Positions 41,380 through 51,267 of a stretch of DNA of 64,000 bases are shown piece by piece. Origin of the DNA: Colwellia maritima (GTDB lineage: Bacteria > Pseudomonadota > Gammaproteobacteria > Enterobacterales > Alteromonadaceae); assembly GCF_022669015.1 (NCBI RefSeq), contig NZ_JAKKSL010000001.1, positions 1 to 64,000 on the forward strand, read 5' to 3'. The notes under the pieces were generated by a model. It saw nothing but the letters and a program-made list of their open reading frames with translations, did not search any database and was not told the origin of the DNA. Numbering within the stretch: position 1 is the stretch's first letter; each line of letters opens with the position of its first letter. The position numbers were made by a program, and so were the translations under genes.

Positions 41380-42474
41380 CTATACTGACGGAACAACGCG
41401 ATTTCTACCATTATTTTTTGCTAAATAGAGTTGCTTGTCTGCTTGTTTATATAACTCTTCAATGGAATTGTGTTGATCATTTAGTTCAGAAATACCAATC
41501 GATATTGTTAGTTTTATCACGGTATTATTGTAATTAAATGCCGTGTTTTCTATTACTGAACGCATTTTTTCAGCAATAACTGCAGCACCTGTAATTGAGG
41601 TATTACCTAACAGTATGGAAAACTCTTCACCGCCCATGCGCGCAAATATATCACTTTTGCGGGTTACCTTTTTTATTTCTTTGACGACATTGATTAAAAT
41701 ATAATCACCTGCATCATGCCCGTAAGTATCATTAATATTTTTGAAATAATCTATATCAATCATCAATAATGAGAGTTTACTCTTTTCTCTTAGCGCGATA
41801 GAAATTAAGTCTTGAGACACTTTAAAAAAATAACGCCTATTATATATGTTTGTCATCATATCAATCATGGATAGCTTGTGTAGCTCTTCTACACTCTTTT
41901 CCAACTTAGCATTGGTTTTAATATTTAGTAAGTGTCCATTATAAACGGATTTTGAAAGCTGAATAATCGCCAAAATATAAACAAACGTTAACGCTGCTAA
42001 ACTATAATGTTGGGGCTCACCATAATAAAGTAGGATAATTATTTGGGGTATCAGCATTGCAAAGAAAAACACCAGATACGCCGTATAAAACGTCGACATA
42101 CTCAATACAGCTGCAGTTATGATTCCGATAATTATCACTAAACTGACTAATTCAAATGGCTGTGGAGCATACATCAACACTAGCACAGAAGACGTTGTCC
42201 ACATAAATGCTTGGAACAGATTTAAAATAATAAAAAGTGTTTTTTGTTTTTGTATTCTCCCTTGTGCTTGCTCTATTAAATATTGCTTAAACATTTTTAT
42301 ATTATAAAAGCGACATATCACTAATATAACTTGTAACAAAAGCCATAAAATCAGTAGGGTATGCGGGATAAAGTTAATAAATATCCAACAATAAGCGACA
42401 GAAACAATAAGCAGAGCAGCCATAGCACGAGGTGTTTGCTGAATTAAAACTTCGATCAGTTTTGGGTGCGTCAA
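41380..42474 (-). CDS. Membrane-bound diguanylate cyclase (GGEEF)
   Basis: Protein of 364 residues: about six hydrophobic segments in the first 180 residues (sensor part), a short helical linker (LEKSVEELHKLSMIDMMTNIYNRRYF) and a C-terminal GGDEF domain with active-site ARMGGEEFSILL. The metal/GTP residues (MIDIDYFKNINDTYGHDAGD) are intact, so it should make cyclic di-GMP. No RxxD inhibitory motif is evident upstream of GGEEF at the usual spacing. It is transcribed toward tRNA-His and divergently from the DUF1285 gene. Confidence 0.93.
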   Translation of the reverse strand: MTHPKLIEVLIQQTPRAMAALLIVSVAYCWIFINFIPHTLLILWLLLQVILVICRFYNIKMFKQYLIEQAQGRIQKQKTLFIILNLFQAFMWTTSSVLVLMYAPQPFELVSLVIIIGIITAAVLSMSTFYTAYLVFFFAMLIPQIIILLYYGEPQHYSLAALTFVYILAIIQLSKSVYNGHLLNIKTNAKLEKSVEELHKLSMIDMMTNIYNRRYFFKVSQDLISIALREKSKLSLLMIDIDYFKNINDTYGHDAGDYILINVVKEIKKVTRKSDIFARMGGEEFSILLGNTSITGAAVIAEKMRSVIENTAFNYNNTVIKLTISIGISELNDQHNSIEELYKQADKQLYLAKNNGRNRVVPSV

Positions 42475-42670
42475 TGTATTCCCCTCATATATTTCTCATA
42501 TTCTCTTTTAAGACAGTCAATTGTCCTAATTATTCTTATTATAGTTATCTTACCTAAAATATGCTCTATCATGTACAGCCAAGTTTGGTTTAGGTAGTAT
42601 AGGGACAATATACCACATTACTTAGATGCATTTCTTTCAGCAAATATCTTTACTCTCGATAGGTTATGCG

Positions 42671-43201
42671 ATGTCTTTAGATAAAATATCAACTCAAATA
42701 AAAACTCACGGTAATAAAATTCCTCCAGTAGAATTATGGAATCCTGATTATTGTGGCGAAATCGATCTTCAAATAAAAGCCAATGGAGACTGGTTTTATG
42801 CAGGTACTATTTTCAAACGCCCTGCCCTCGTTAAACTATTATCTTCGGTACTCAAAAAAGAACAAGATGAATATTTTTTAGTCACACCGGTTGAAAAAAT
42901 TAAAATTACCGTTGAAGACGCACCGTTTGTTTTAACACAATGGTATTGGCAAGATGATGATAAAACCATAATGATGGTGAAGAATAATGTGGGTGACGAA
43001 TTTATTTTAAACGCTCAGCATCCCATAACAAAAAATGATAAGGGGGAGCTATATGTTAACGTTCGTCGTAATTTGTTAGCAAAAGTCCATCGAAACGTGT
43101 TTTACCAATGGGTTGATTTAGCCAAAGAAGTCAAAACAAACAAAGGGACTGAATTGGTATTTACCAGTGATAATTATAACGTAAGCTTAGGTGAGATTTA
43201 A
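42671..43201 (+). CDS. DUF1285 family protein
   Basis: Cytoplasmic protein of about 176 residues matching DUF1285 (features NPDYCGEIDLQIKANGDWFYAGTIFKRPALVKLLSSVL, then YFLVTPVEKIKITVEDAPF and VNVRRNLLAKVHRNVFYQW). I prefer ATG 42671 (MSLDKISTQIK) to the longer start at 42626, which adds a hydrophobic stretch without homologous pattern. Function is unknown across the family. A terminator follows at once. Confidence 0.85.
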   Translation: MSLDKISTQIKTHGNKIPPVELWNPDYCGEIDLQIKANGDWFYAGTIFKRPALVKLLSSVLKKEQDEYFLVTPVEKIKITVEDAPFVLTQWYWQDDDKTIMMVKNNVGDEFILNAQHPITKNDKGELYVNVRRNLLAKVHRNVFYQWVDLAKEVKTNKGTELVFTSDNYNVSLGEI

Positions 43202-43202
43202 C

Positions 43203-43246
43203 ATGACAGTAGCTAATTAAGTATGCTTATAACTACTGTCATTTTT
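43203..43246. terminator. Bidirectional terminator between DUF1285 gene and hemN
   Basis: ATGACAGTAG pairs with CTACTGTCAT around a 20-nt loop, followed by a T run on the plus strand and preceded by A/T-rich DNA on the other. It lies between two convergent genes and can serve both. Confidence 0.8.
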
Positions 43247-43260
43247 CAATTAGAATTGAT

Positions 43261-44631
43261 TTAAATAACGCGTGAAAAACGCTGCTGATTGACATGTTTT
43301 TTCATATAAGCATCAAAACTCATACAAATGTTACGTACAAGTAATCGTGCTTTTGGATCAATTTGAATAAACGTTGGTGAATTTTCAACTAAATTATCTT
43401 CAATAAAGGTATTTAACAACGGTAAATCTTGAGCAAAGTATTCATCAAAACTGATACCATATTTTTCGTTTATTTTTTCTTTGTTTACATAAAGATTACA
43501 CATAAGTTCACGAATAACTTCGCCACGTAATATATCATCATCAGTTAAACTCACGCCACGCTCAAGCGCGTGCTGTTGATTTTCAATCGCTTTATAGTAA
43601 CTTTGTAAATCTTTGATGTTTTGCGCAAATGAACGGCCAATACTACTAATTGAAGACACACCAAGCCCAAGTAAATCACAACCACCTTTAGTGGTATAAC
43701 CTTGGAAATTGCGATGTAAAGTACCATTTTTCTGTGCAATAGAAAGTTCATCATTTGGTTTAGCAAAATGATCCATACCAATAAAATCGTAACCATAGTC
43801 ACACAATGTTTCTATTGATAACTTCATTAGCGCAAATTTTAGTTTTACGTCAGGTAACCATTCATCACGTAATTTACGTTGAGAAGAAAAACGACTTGGT
43901 ATATGGGCATAACTAAAGAGTGATATACGATCAACATCCCATTCATGCGCTTTATCTAACGTTTTCTTGAAGTTTTCGAGTGTTTGATGCGGCAAGCCAT
44001 AAATTAAATCAATATTAATAGACTGGAAACCTACCGATTTAGCATGACCAATAAAATCACCAATAAATTCGGTTGATTGCACACGGTTGATTGCTTCTTG
44101 CACTTTTAAATCTAAGTCTTGCACGCCTAAACTTAAACGATTAAAACCTAAGGAAAATAAATGCTCTGCCAGATCCATTTCAATTTCACGCGGATCAATT
44201 TCAATACTCATTTCTAACTCATCTGAAAAATCAAATTTTTCTTTTAATAGCTCCACTAACGTGGTTATTTGCTTGTGAGTTAAAAAGCTTGGTGTACCAC
44301 CGCCCCAGTGCAATTGTTTAACTTTATATTCAGTAAAGAGTGGCGCTTGCAAAGCAATTTCTTGCGCTAAGTAGTCAAGGTAAATATCCGCTTTGTCACG
44401 ATGACGCGTAATGACTTTGTTACAACCACAGTAATAACAAAGGGTATGACAAAAAGGAATATGAACATATAAAGACAATTCACGATTAGGTGAAGATTCC
44501 ACTGCATGAATAAAATCATCATGTTTAAAGTCATCATGAAATTCTAATGCCGTTGGATATGAAGTATATCTTGGGCCGCTTGTATTATATTTACTAAGTA
44601 ATTGTGGATCGAAAAATTGACTTACTTTCAT
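43261..44631 (-). CDS. hemN: Oxygen-independent coproporphyrinogen III oxidase
   Basis: Radical SAM enzyme of 456 residues that converts coproporphyrinogen III to protoporphyrinogen IX without oxygen, in haem synthesis. The 4Fe-4S ligands lie in PFCHTLCYYCGCN (CxxxCxxC, near residue 60). HWGGGTPSFL, SIEIDPREI, FNRLSLGVQDLD and INIDLIYGLPHQT are as in true HemN, not the HemW paralogue. Length is normal. An FNR-like box lies about 75 bp upstream, consistent with anaerobic induction. Confidence 0.96.
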   Translation of the reverse strand: MKVSQFFDPQLLSKYNTSGPRYTSYPTALEFHDDFKHDDFIHAVESSPNRELSLYVHIPFCHTLCYYCGCNKVITRHRDKADIYLDYLAQEIALQAPLFTEYKVKQLHWGGGTPSFLTHKQITTLVELLKEKFDFSDELEMSIEIDPREIEMDLAEHLFSLGFNRLSLGVQDLDLKVQEAINRVQSTEFIGDFIGHAKSVGFQSINIDLIYGLPHQTLENFKKTLDKAHEWDVDRISLFSYAHIPSRFSSQRKLRDEWLPDVKLKFALMKLSIETLCDYGYDFIGMDHFAKPNDELSIAQKNGTLHRNFQGYTTKGGCDLLGLGVSSISSIGRSFAQNIKDLQSYYKAIENQQHALERGVSLTDDDILRGEVIRELMCNLYVNKEKINEKYGISFDEYFAQDLPLLNTFIEDNLVENSPTFIQIDPKARLLVRNICMSFDAYMKKHVNQQRFSRVI

Positions 44632-44703
44632 GATGTTACCGATAATTTATCAGAGCTTGAGAGGTTAATAACACTAATTATACATCAGTTACCATCTTAT
44701 GTA

Positions 44704-44717
44704 TTGATCAAACACAA
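44704..44717 (-). promoter_or_regulatory. Possible FNR-type site upstream of hemN
   Basis: The minus-strand word TTGTGTTTGATCAA matches the FNR consensus TTGAT-N4-ATCAA at eight of ten positions (right half perfect). It lies about 75 bp upstream of the hemN start. hemN is FNR-regulated in other gammaproteobacteria, which makes it plausible. A single imperfect site found by eye is weak evidence. Confidence 0.4.
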
Positions 44718-44847
44718 GCTATTTGTGAGGTGTAGATATATTGTTTGTAAGGGGGTATGTCAAGTGTCACGTAAGGAAAGTAAGCTATTTAAAATATTGT
44801 ATAAACATACTTAAAATAGCTTAAATAATTCATATTCCTTACCTGGT

Positions 44848-45159
44848 TTATTCAGCGCATTGAATGCATTTTTCTGCCGCAGGCTGTACAGCTAAACGTT
44901 GTTGGGTAATTTTTTCGCCGCAGGCTTCACAAATGCCATAACTTCCATTTTCTATTCGCGTAATGGCATTTGATAAATGCTGTATTTCAATTTTAGCTTC
45001 AGACTCAAGCGCATTCAGAACTTCTTCATTTTCGCGCTCGCCGCCTTGTTCAGACCAATCGGCATCTCTACCATCAGAAAAGTCACGATGGATAGCGCCA
45101 ATACGTTCTTGTAATTCAACAATACGTTGGATAAATTTCGCTTTTAATTGTTCTGTCAT
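44848..45159 (-). CDS. TraR/DksA family zinc-finger protein
   Basis: Small protein of 103 residues with an N-terminal helical coiled coil (ERENEEVLNALESEAKIEIQHLSNAITRIENGSYG) and a C-terminal four-Cys zinc finger (CEACG and CIQC). It is shorter than DksA and lacks the DxxDxA-type tip in standard form (DWSEQGGERENEE here), so it may be a DksA-like modulator of RNA polymerase or a related stress protein. It lies 43 bp downstream of the DUF2489 gene on the same strand. Confidence 0.9.
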   Translation of the reverse strand: MTEQLKAKFIQRIVELQERIGAIHRDFSDGRDADWSEQGGERENEEVLNALESEAKIEIQHLSNAITRIENGSYGICEACGEKITQQRLAVQPAAEKCIQCAE

Positions 45160-45201
45160 AATGAGTACCTCGAATAAATAACGACTGAATGTCGTTATAA
45201 C

Positions 45202-45690
45202 TTATTCCTTCAGTATACTCATTCTTTCGGTGAAATACTGTTGAAGTAGATCAAGTTCTATCACTATTTCATTACGCAATTTAGCTTCAACAGTCATACG
45301 CTGATAATCTTCTTTCATTCGCTGCTTTTTTGCTAACTGTTTACGGCTTTCAAGAATCGAAAGGTGTTTAATTTCATTATAAAGCGCAAATATAGCAGGA
45401 AATTGTTGGGCTAACTCACTACTCAATTTTAAAGAATCAAGCAAAACAGCCAAACGCCAACATCCCTCGCTATAATCGCATTGCTCTTCTTTCATGGCTC
45501 TAACAATAATTTTTACACTACTAAACACCTTTAGATCATGCTTAGCCAAGCCTTTTTGATGCGCTAATTCAGCTTGTTGTTGAGCCAGTTTTTGGGCGCT
45601 AACTTGCCTTAACAACTTACCCGCGTAAAAAGCTAAACTGGCAATAATAATAACGGCTAAAACTAGCGCGATCAGCCAATAGTCGTTCAT
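45202..45690 (-). CDS. DUF2489 family membrane-anchored protein
   Basis: Protein of 162 residues with one N-terminal membrane segment (WLIALVLAVIIIASLAFYAGKLL) and a helical, Gln/Leu/Lys-rich cytoplasmic part. It contains the CDYSEGCWRLAVLLDSL segment typical of DUF2489. It lies 11 bp downstream of yihI on the same strand, a pairing usual in Alteromonadales and Vibrionales. Function unknown. Confidence 0.85.
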   Translation of the reverse strand: MNDYWLIALVLAVIIIASLAFYAGKLLRQVSAQKLAQQQAELAHQKGLAKHDLKVFSSVKIIVRAMKEEQCDYSEGCWRLAVLLDSLKLSSELAQQFPAIFALYNEIKHLSILESRKQLAKKQRMKEDYQRMTVEAKLRNEIVIELDLLQQYFTERMSILKE

Positions 45691-45701
45691 ATTGATAACC
45701 C

Positions 45702-46298
45702 TTAATCGCGTTCGTTGTCATTACCATATAAAGAATCAGACAAGGAGGAGTTATCTAATTTGTCCCACAAATCATCTTCAGACTTTGCTTTAGTAGCGGG
45801 TATTTCTTCGTCATCATCATCTAACTGTGCACTGATTGATTGATGTCGATCCATCAAATTATTGAAGTAATCTACTTCTTCAGCCGTTAACGTAATCTCT
45901 TCTTCTTGTTTGCTTAAAATAACTTGTAAGCGTTCGTCTGTTTCAATTGCTTCAAGTTGTTGAGCCAAACTAAGCTCGACTTCGTCTTTATTTACGGTAC
46001 GAATAGCAGCAATAGGATCTTTTGGCGCTTTTTTAGCTTTATTAGATATAGGCTTTTGAACGATTTTAACCGCACCGCCTAAATCAATCGGTTTTTTACT
46101 GCCAATACGAGGATCCTTATTTTGATTCGTATTATGATCTGACTGGTTATCTATCTGTGCTTCTTGCTGACGATTGCCTGGCTTTTTACCCGTTTTTTTA
46201 CGCACTCTTTTTTCAACGCTTGCTAATTCAACTTTACTTAGCTTAGGTTTCGCTGTTGGAGCACCACCAGGTTTTCTAGATTTTTTTGTACGTGACAT
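45702..46298 (-). CDS. yihI: Der GTPase-activating protein YihI
   Basis: Protein of 198 residues: basic N-terminus (SRTKKSRKPGGAPTAKPK) and an acidic C-terminal half with EEEITLTAEEVDYFNNLMDRHQSI. YihI stimulates the ribosome-assembly GTPase Der and so tunes 50S maturation. Charge layout and the conserved TLTAEEVDYFN segment support the call. Probably the first gene of the yihI-DUF2489 transcript. Confidence 0.9.
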   Translation of the reverse strand: MSRTKKSRKPGGAPTAKPKLSKVELASVEKRVRKKTGKKPGNRQQEAQIDNQSDHNTNQNKDPRIGSKKPIDLGGAVKIVQKPISNKAKKAPKDPIAAIRTVNKDEVELSLAQQLEAIETDERLQVILSKQEEEITLTAEEVDYFNNLMDRHQSISAQLDDDDEEIPATKAKSEDDLWDKLDNSSLSDSLYGNDNERD

Positions 46299-46513
46299 GA
46301 GCTTATTACTTTTTTAACGATTAATTGCGCTATTTTACGCCATTAACGGTTAAAAAGTAATTGCTAGTTTTGAGTAACGCGTGATTAATTGTCTATAACA
46401 AAGAAATAGAGTTTAGTCATCGGTAACAAAAAAAATTATAGTCTAATTTTTGCATGTCACTACACAGCACGATGTAGTGCTTGCCTACTCTCAAAACTAG
46501 ACTTTTTATATCA

Positions 46514-47372
46514 TTAAGCGAGTATTACCGTTTTATCTCCATTTATACAAACACGTTGTTCTGCATGAATTCGTACGGCATGGCTCAATGCAGTCGCCTC
46601 TAAATCGTGCCCCATGTGAACCATTTGTTCAATAGTAAAAGTATGGTTAATGGGTTTCACTTCTTGTGCGATGATTGGACCTTCATCTAAATTAGCCGTT
46701 ACATAATGCGCCGTTGCACCAATAACTTTTACACCTCGTGCGTGCGCTTGGTGATAAGGTCGTGCGCCTTTAAAACTAGGCAGAAATGAATGATGAATAT
46801 TTATAGCACGGCCGCCTAATTTTTGGCATAGATCGTCAGATAATATTTGCATATAACGCGCAAGCACTAATAAGTCAGCATTACATGTTTTTAGCAAGTC
46901 GAGTATTTGTGCTTCTTGTTCAGCTTTAGTGTCTTTCGTGAGGGGTAAGTGATGAAAAGGTACGCCATGCCAATCAGTTAGTGACTCGCAATCTTTATGA
47001 TTAGAAAGTACAGCAACGATATTGATCGGTAAGACGCCTGATTTCCATTTTGTTAATAACGACACCAAACAATGATCATCTTTAGAAACAGCAATAACTA
47101 CATTAGGCACATCAGTTTTATTACGAAGTTTATACTCCATGTGCAATGGTTTCGCTAACTTATCTAGTGCTTCTTTAAATTCATTTGCAGAAACGGTTAA
47201 ATTGCGATCATCAAAAGCAATGCGTGAAAAAAGTTTCGGTATAAGGGTCACTATATTGCGATGTTTCAGTAATAAATGCGCCATGTTCGAATAAACTTTG
47301 TGAAACTTTTGCTAAAACGCCAGTATTATCCGGACATTGCCAAGTAAGAATATAGTGGTTAGGTGTGGTCAT
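46514..47372 (-). CDS. purU: Formyltetrahydrofolate deformylase (one frame break)
   Basis: PurU of about 286 residues, releasing formate from 10-formyl-THF for purine synthesis and folate balance. From ATG 47372 the ACT-domain start reads NHYILTWQCPDNTGVLAKVSQSLFEHG; a break near 47225 joins TETFF to RIAFDDRNLTVS. The formyltransferase domain shows LVLARYMQILSDDL, INIHHSFLPSFKGARPY and the catalytic Asp in ANLDEGPIIAQE. The only uninterrupted frame (from 47284) lacks the ACT domain, so the upstream start is certainly needed for a complete protein. Confidence 0.93.
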
Positions 47373-47483
47373 GATATTTTATTAGTAATGAAAAAGAAGC
47401 AGTATCATTGGTTATTTTGTCTATCTTTTCCAGTGTTTTCATAGCATTTTTGGCTATATCTTTATATTTTCTCAGTTAATCCA

Positions 47484-47705
47484 TCACAAATGATGTTTAT
47501 TTTTAATATAAAGTGCTTCTACCTTCTCTCTTGCCCAAGGTGTTTTACGCAAAAATTTTAGACTTGATTTAATACTGGGGTCTTTCGTAAAACAATTTAT
47601 ATTAATTTCTTTGCCTAATGCTTCAAAACCAAAATATGCTTCAAGTTCAGTAACAATAGTTTTTAACGTAACACCATGTAATGGATTATAAGGTTGATTG
47701 TTCAT
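47484..47705 (-). CDS. VF530 family DNA-binding protein (DUF2132)
   Basis: Protein of 73 residues with the compact VF530/DUF2132 pattern: [19 protein letters not shown], then [32 protein letters not shown]. Proteins of this family are small and reported as DNA-binding; the cellular role is not known. A stand-alone gene. Confidence 0.88.
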   Translation of the reverse strand: MNNQPYNPLHGVTLKTIVTELEAYFGFEALGKEININCFTKDPSIKSSLKFLRKTPWAREKVEALYIKNKHHL

Positions 47706-47774
47706 GGAATACGCTTACTCAAAACTGACTGACTTAAAGGACTTTTATTATAGCAAAACTATGCAAAGCCATAC

Positions 47775-47817
47775 AAAAAAAAGGCACATTATCTGCAAAA
47801 TAAGAAGATAAGTGCCT
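47775..47817 (-). terminator. Terminator after the peroxiredoxin-glutaredoxin gene
   Basis: On the minus strand GGCACTTATCT pairs with AGATAATGTGCC (one bulged base), followed by a run of eight T. It lies 33 bp beyond the stop at 47850. Confidence 0.8.
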
Positions 47818-47849
47818 ATGACTTAAGCAAATAGGATATTAGTTAAATA

Positions 47850-48596
47850 TTATGCGAAGTATTTCGCTAGCTCGTCAGCTCCACCGATATGTTTTCCATC
47901 AATAAATATCTGCGGGACCGTGTCAGCATTAGTGATTGCGCGCATTGCTGAAATACTGATTTCATCACCTAATGTTAGCTCTTCATAGGCTAAACCTTGT
48001 TTGATAAGCAAGTCTTTCGCTCGAGCACAATGCGGACAACCTGGTTTTGTAAATAAGCTTACTTTCGTTGTTTGAACTGCTTCTGGGTTAATATAAGCAA
48101 GCATTGTATCAGCATCAGACACTTCAAAAGGGTCACCTGGTAAATCTGGTTCAATAAACATTTTTTCAATCACACCATCTTTAACTAACATTGAATAGCG
48201 CCGGCTACGTTTACCAAAACCAATCTCATTTTTTGCCACTAACAAACCCATTCCATCGGTGAAATCACCATTACCATCAGGAATAAAACTTATATTTTCT
48301 GCATCTTGATCGGCAGCCCAAGCATTCATAACAAAAGTGTCATTCACTGAAACACAAATAATTTCATCCACACCATTTTCAGCAAATTTACTTGCTAATT
48401 CATTATAACGAGGTAAGTGACTTGAAGAACATGTAGGAGTAAATGCACCGGGTAATGAAAAGACAACGACCGTTTTTCCTGCAAAAATTTCTTGAGTATC
48501 GCGCTTAACCCAATCGTCATTAACACGCATTGGGAAGGTTACCGATGGTACTTTCTGCCCTTCTTTATTTTCGAAATTTACATTTTGAGTAGACAT
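47850..48596 (-). CDS. Hybrid peroxiredoxin-glutaredoxin (Prx5-Grx)
   Basis: Fusion of 248 residues. The N-terminal Prx5 domain has peroxidatic Cys in LPGAFTPTCSSSHLPRY (near residue 59). The C-terminal glutaredoxin domain (from about 178) has active site KPGCPHCARAK and the GSH-binding segment DTVPQIFIDGKHIGGADEL. It reduces hydroperoxides using glutathione, the fused glutaredoxin recycling the peroxiredoxin. The layout and length match the hybrid PGdx of Haemophilus and marine gammaproteobacteria. An OxyR-type site was not identified upstream. Confidence 0.95.
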   Translation of the reverse strand: MSTQNVNFENKEGQKVPSVTFPMRVNDDWVKRDTQEIFAGKTVVVFSLPGAFTPTCSSSHLPRYNELASKFAENGVDEIICVSVNDTFVMNAWAADQDAENISFIPDGNGDFTDGMGLLVAKNEIGFGKRSRRYSMLVKDGVIEKMFIEPDLPGDPFEVSDADTMLAYINPEAVQTTKVSLFTKPGCPHCARAKDLLIKQGLAYEELTLGDEISISAMRAITNADTVPQIFIDGKHIGGADELAKYFA

Positions 48597-48925
48597 AATA
48601 TTTCCTTAGTTAATTTAACTATATTGAATTTAACTACATTGAGGTGAAGTAAGTAATTAAACTTGATGAAGCCATTATCAAGCAAATGTACACACAATTA
48701 AAGTGATTAAAATAGATGATATCAATCTAAAAAAACGATACACCGCAGTATCACTTCAAGATCTCTGTATTAATAAGAAACTAATGTAGTCAAAATATTT
48801 GCTTATCACCAATGCAACGTGATAAATTAAATCTCAACTTGTATATACAACTAAAGCATAAAGTCAAAACAAAGACAATATTAATTGATATAGGGTCAAT
48901 TAATAACAACCCAAAAGAGTGCATA
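48597..48925. other. Intergenic region, no gene seen
   Basis: About 330 bp between the divergent peroxiredoxin gene and hutG. An open frame continues upstream of hutG to 48812, but it is Lys/Leu-rich filler without a ribosome site, so I treat it as non-coding leader. No operator was recognised. Confidence 0.4.
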
Positions 48926-49714
48926 ATGAATACTACCTACTCTCTATCACCAGGCAATACAGGGATGCTAATTAGTATGCCTCATAACGGCGAAAATATA
49001 CCTAAGCACATTGCAAAAACCATGACGAATAACGCCTTAAAGGTTGCTGATACAGATTGGTATATTGATAAACTATATGACTTTGCAAAAACAATGGGCA
49101 TTTATACGATCTCCCCAAAATATAGTCGGTATGTTATTGACTTAAACAGGGACCCAAGCGGTGAAGCTCTCTATGTCGGTCAAAATAATACAGAGTTATG
49201 TCCAACCACTTCGTTTAATTCATTACCGCTTTATCTAAACAACAATACCCCTACGGCAAGAGAAATAACCGATAGAATTGAACAGTATTGGTACCCTTAT
49301 CATAGTGCGTTAAAAAATACATTAATGGCATTAAAACAAAAATACGGTAAAGTAATTTTACTTGATGCTCATTCTATTTTGTCAAACGTACCGCGTTTTT
49401 TTGAAGGTAAATTACCTGATTTCAATTTCGGCACTGCAGATGGATTAAGTTGTGATGAAGCCATGGTTGAAAGTATCAAAAATTTAAATTTCGAGCCATT
49501 TAGCTGCGTTTATAATGAGCGGTTCAAAGGCGGCTATATTACACGCGCCTATGGTGATCCTAAAAATGGTATTCATGCTATTCAACTAGAATTATCACAA
49601 GATACTTATCTGAATGAAACCAATAGTCACTATGATGAGATCAAAGCAGAACAAGTCAAAAAACACCTAAAAATGGTAGTTAAATGCTTAGTTAACTACA
49701 GTAATCAAAACTGA
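48926..49714 (+). CDS. hutG: N-formylglutamate deformylase
   Basis: N-formylglutamate amidohydrolase of 262 residues that releases formate and glutamate, the last step of histidine degradation by the five-enzyme route. Family features: LISMPHNGENIPKHI, ADTDWYIDKLYDFA, YSRYVIDLNRDPSG, and LLDAHSILSNVPRFFEGKLPDFNFGT. I choose ATG 48926 (MNTTYSLSPGNTG) behind AAAAGAG rather than the upstream in-frame codons. It is followed by hutF, whose product is its substrate. hutH, hutU and hutI are not in the window. Confidence 0.94.
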   Translation: MNTTYSLSPGNTGMLISMPHNGENIPKHIAKTMTNNALKVADTDWYIDKLYDFAKTMGIYTISPKYSRYVIDLNRDPSGEALYVGQNNTELCPTTSFNSLPLYLNNNTPTAREITDRIEQYWYPYHSALKNTLMALKQKYGKVILLDAHSILSNVPRFFEGKLPDFNFGTADGLSCDEAMVESIKNLNFEPFSCVYNERFKGGYITRAYGDPKNGIHAIQLELSQDTYLNETNSHYDEIKAEQVKKHLKMVVKCLVNYSNQN

Positions 49715-49849
49715 ATATAAATGGCATATCAAACGAGTAAACTGCGTCGTTTATAACCAACGCTTACCCGCTAAAAACATGGTGTTTAATTGATTAACTA
49801 ATGATTAATTAGTGATTAAGAAATGAGTAAAGTAATGAAAGAGCAAGAC

Positions 49850-51258
49850 ATGACAAAATACTACTACGCTGAAAATATTTTATTGAACAATGGTTGGGCA
49901 ACAAACAAAACACTGACTATTCAAAACGGGATTATTACCGAGATAAGCGCGGCAAAAAGAGCAATGCCACGTTATTCGAAGGAACGGTTATTCCGGGTAT
50001 GATTAATTGTCATTCCCATGCTTTCCAAAGAGCATTTGCAGGGTTTAGCGAACACGGCAGTAACGCTAAAGATAGCTTTTGGACTTGGCGTAAAACAATG
50101 TACAAATTTCTTGCTCAAATTACTCATAATGACGTAAAAACAATTGCACAACATCTTTATATAGAAATGCTAAAATCAGGTTATACACGTGTTGCTGAGT
50201 TTCATTACTTACATCATGATATCAATGGTAAAACATACCCAGAAAACTGCACTGACAATACAAAAAGAAATAATCCCGAACATAAATTATCAGCCATGGC
50301 ACAAGCCATTTTTGATGCCGCAAAAAATTCAGGTATAGGACTAACCATATTGCCCGTTTTGTACCAATACGCCGGTTTTGGTCAGCAAACATCAAATGAC
50401 GGTCAAAAACGTTTTATAAACACTACCGCACAATTTAATCAATTAGTCAGTGACTGTTTTGAATTAACTAAACAATACCCAAATACTAACCTTGGTATAG
50501 CCCCTCATTCATTACGTGCTGTTGATAAAGAGTCCATCGTTGAAGTTGTGCATCATGTTCGTTCGTTAGATAATAACGCCCCTATTCATATCCATATTGC
50601 TGAACAACAGCAAGAGGTCGATGATTGCATAACACATTACTCCAAGCGCCCTGTGCAATGGTTATTAGATAATTTTGATCTAGATGAACATTGGTGTTTA
50701 ATTCATGCCACTCACATTAACGCACAGGAACAAAAAGGAATAGTTGCCAGTAACGCAATTGCAGGAATATGCCCTACAACTGAAGCAAATTTAGGTGATG
50801 GTATTTTCCCCACTCGTGAATTTTTAGCGTTAAATGGTACTTTTGCTATTGGCTCTGATAGCCATATTTCTGTAAATCCTGTGGAAGAGTTACGTTGGCT
50901 AGAATACGCACAACGCTTAATAACACAAAAAAGAGTAATACTATCTTCAGCAGGAATAGCTTCTGTGGGTCAAAATTTATGGCATAAAGCGGCATTAGGT
51001 GGAGCACAAAGCACTAATTCAAATACTGGTGTTATATCGGAAGGCAAGCAAGCTGACTTACTAATACTTGACACACAACAAACTTCTTTATTCGCCAACA
51101 ACAAGCATTTACTTGATAGTGTTATTTTTGCCGACCAAAAAAACATGATAAAGGATGTTATGGTTAATGGCCAATGGGCCGTACAAAATTATACTCACGC
51201 TAATGAAGTAAACAGTGCTAACAACTTTGCAAAATTACTAGCACGATTATCTACGTAA
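49850..51258 (+). CDS. hutF: Formimidoylglutamate deiminase (one frame break)
   Basis: Amidohydrolase of about 469 residues that turns formimidoylglutamate into N-formylglutamate plus ammonia. The N-terminal part (KYYYAENILLNNGWATNKTL) is read from ATG 49850, chosen for AAGAGC just upstream; in-frame ATGs at 49823 and 49835 are alternatives. A break in an A run near 49953 joins ITEISAA to SNATLFEGTVIPG. Zn ligands lie in NCHSHAFQRAF, the His of HIHIAEQQQEV, LIHATHI and the Asp of IGSDSHISVNP. The gene order hutG-hutF is functional evidence for this subfamily. Confidence 0.93.
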
Positions 51259-51267
51259 TGCATAAAC

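Noticed and set aside
48812..48925. Upstream in-frame extension of hutG
   Set aside because: Lys/Leu-rich filler without ribosome site; family members begin at the MNTTYSLSPGNTG region.
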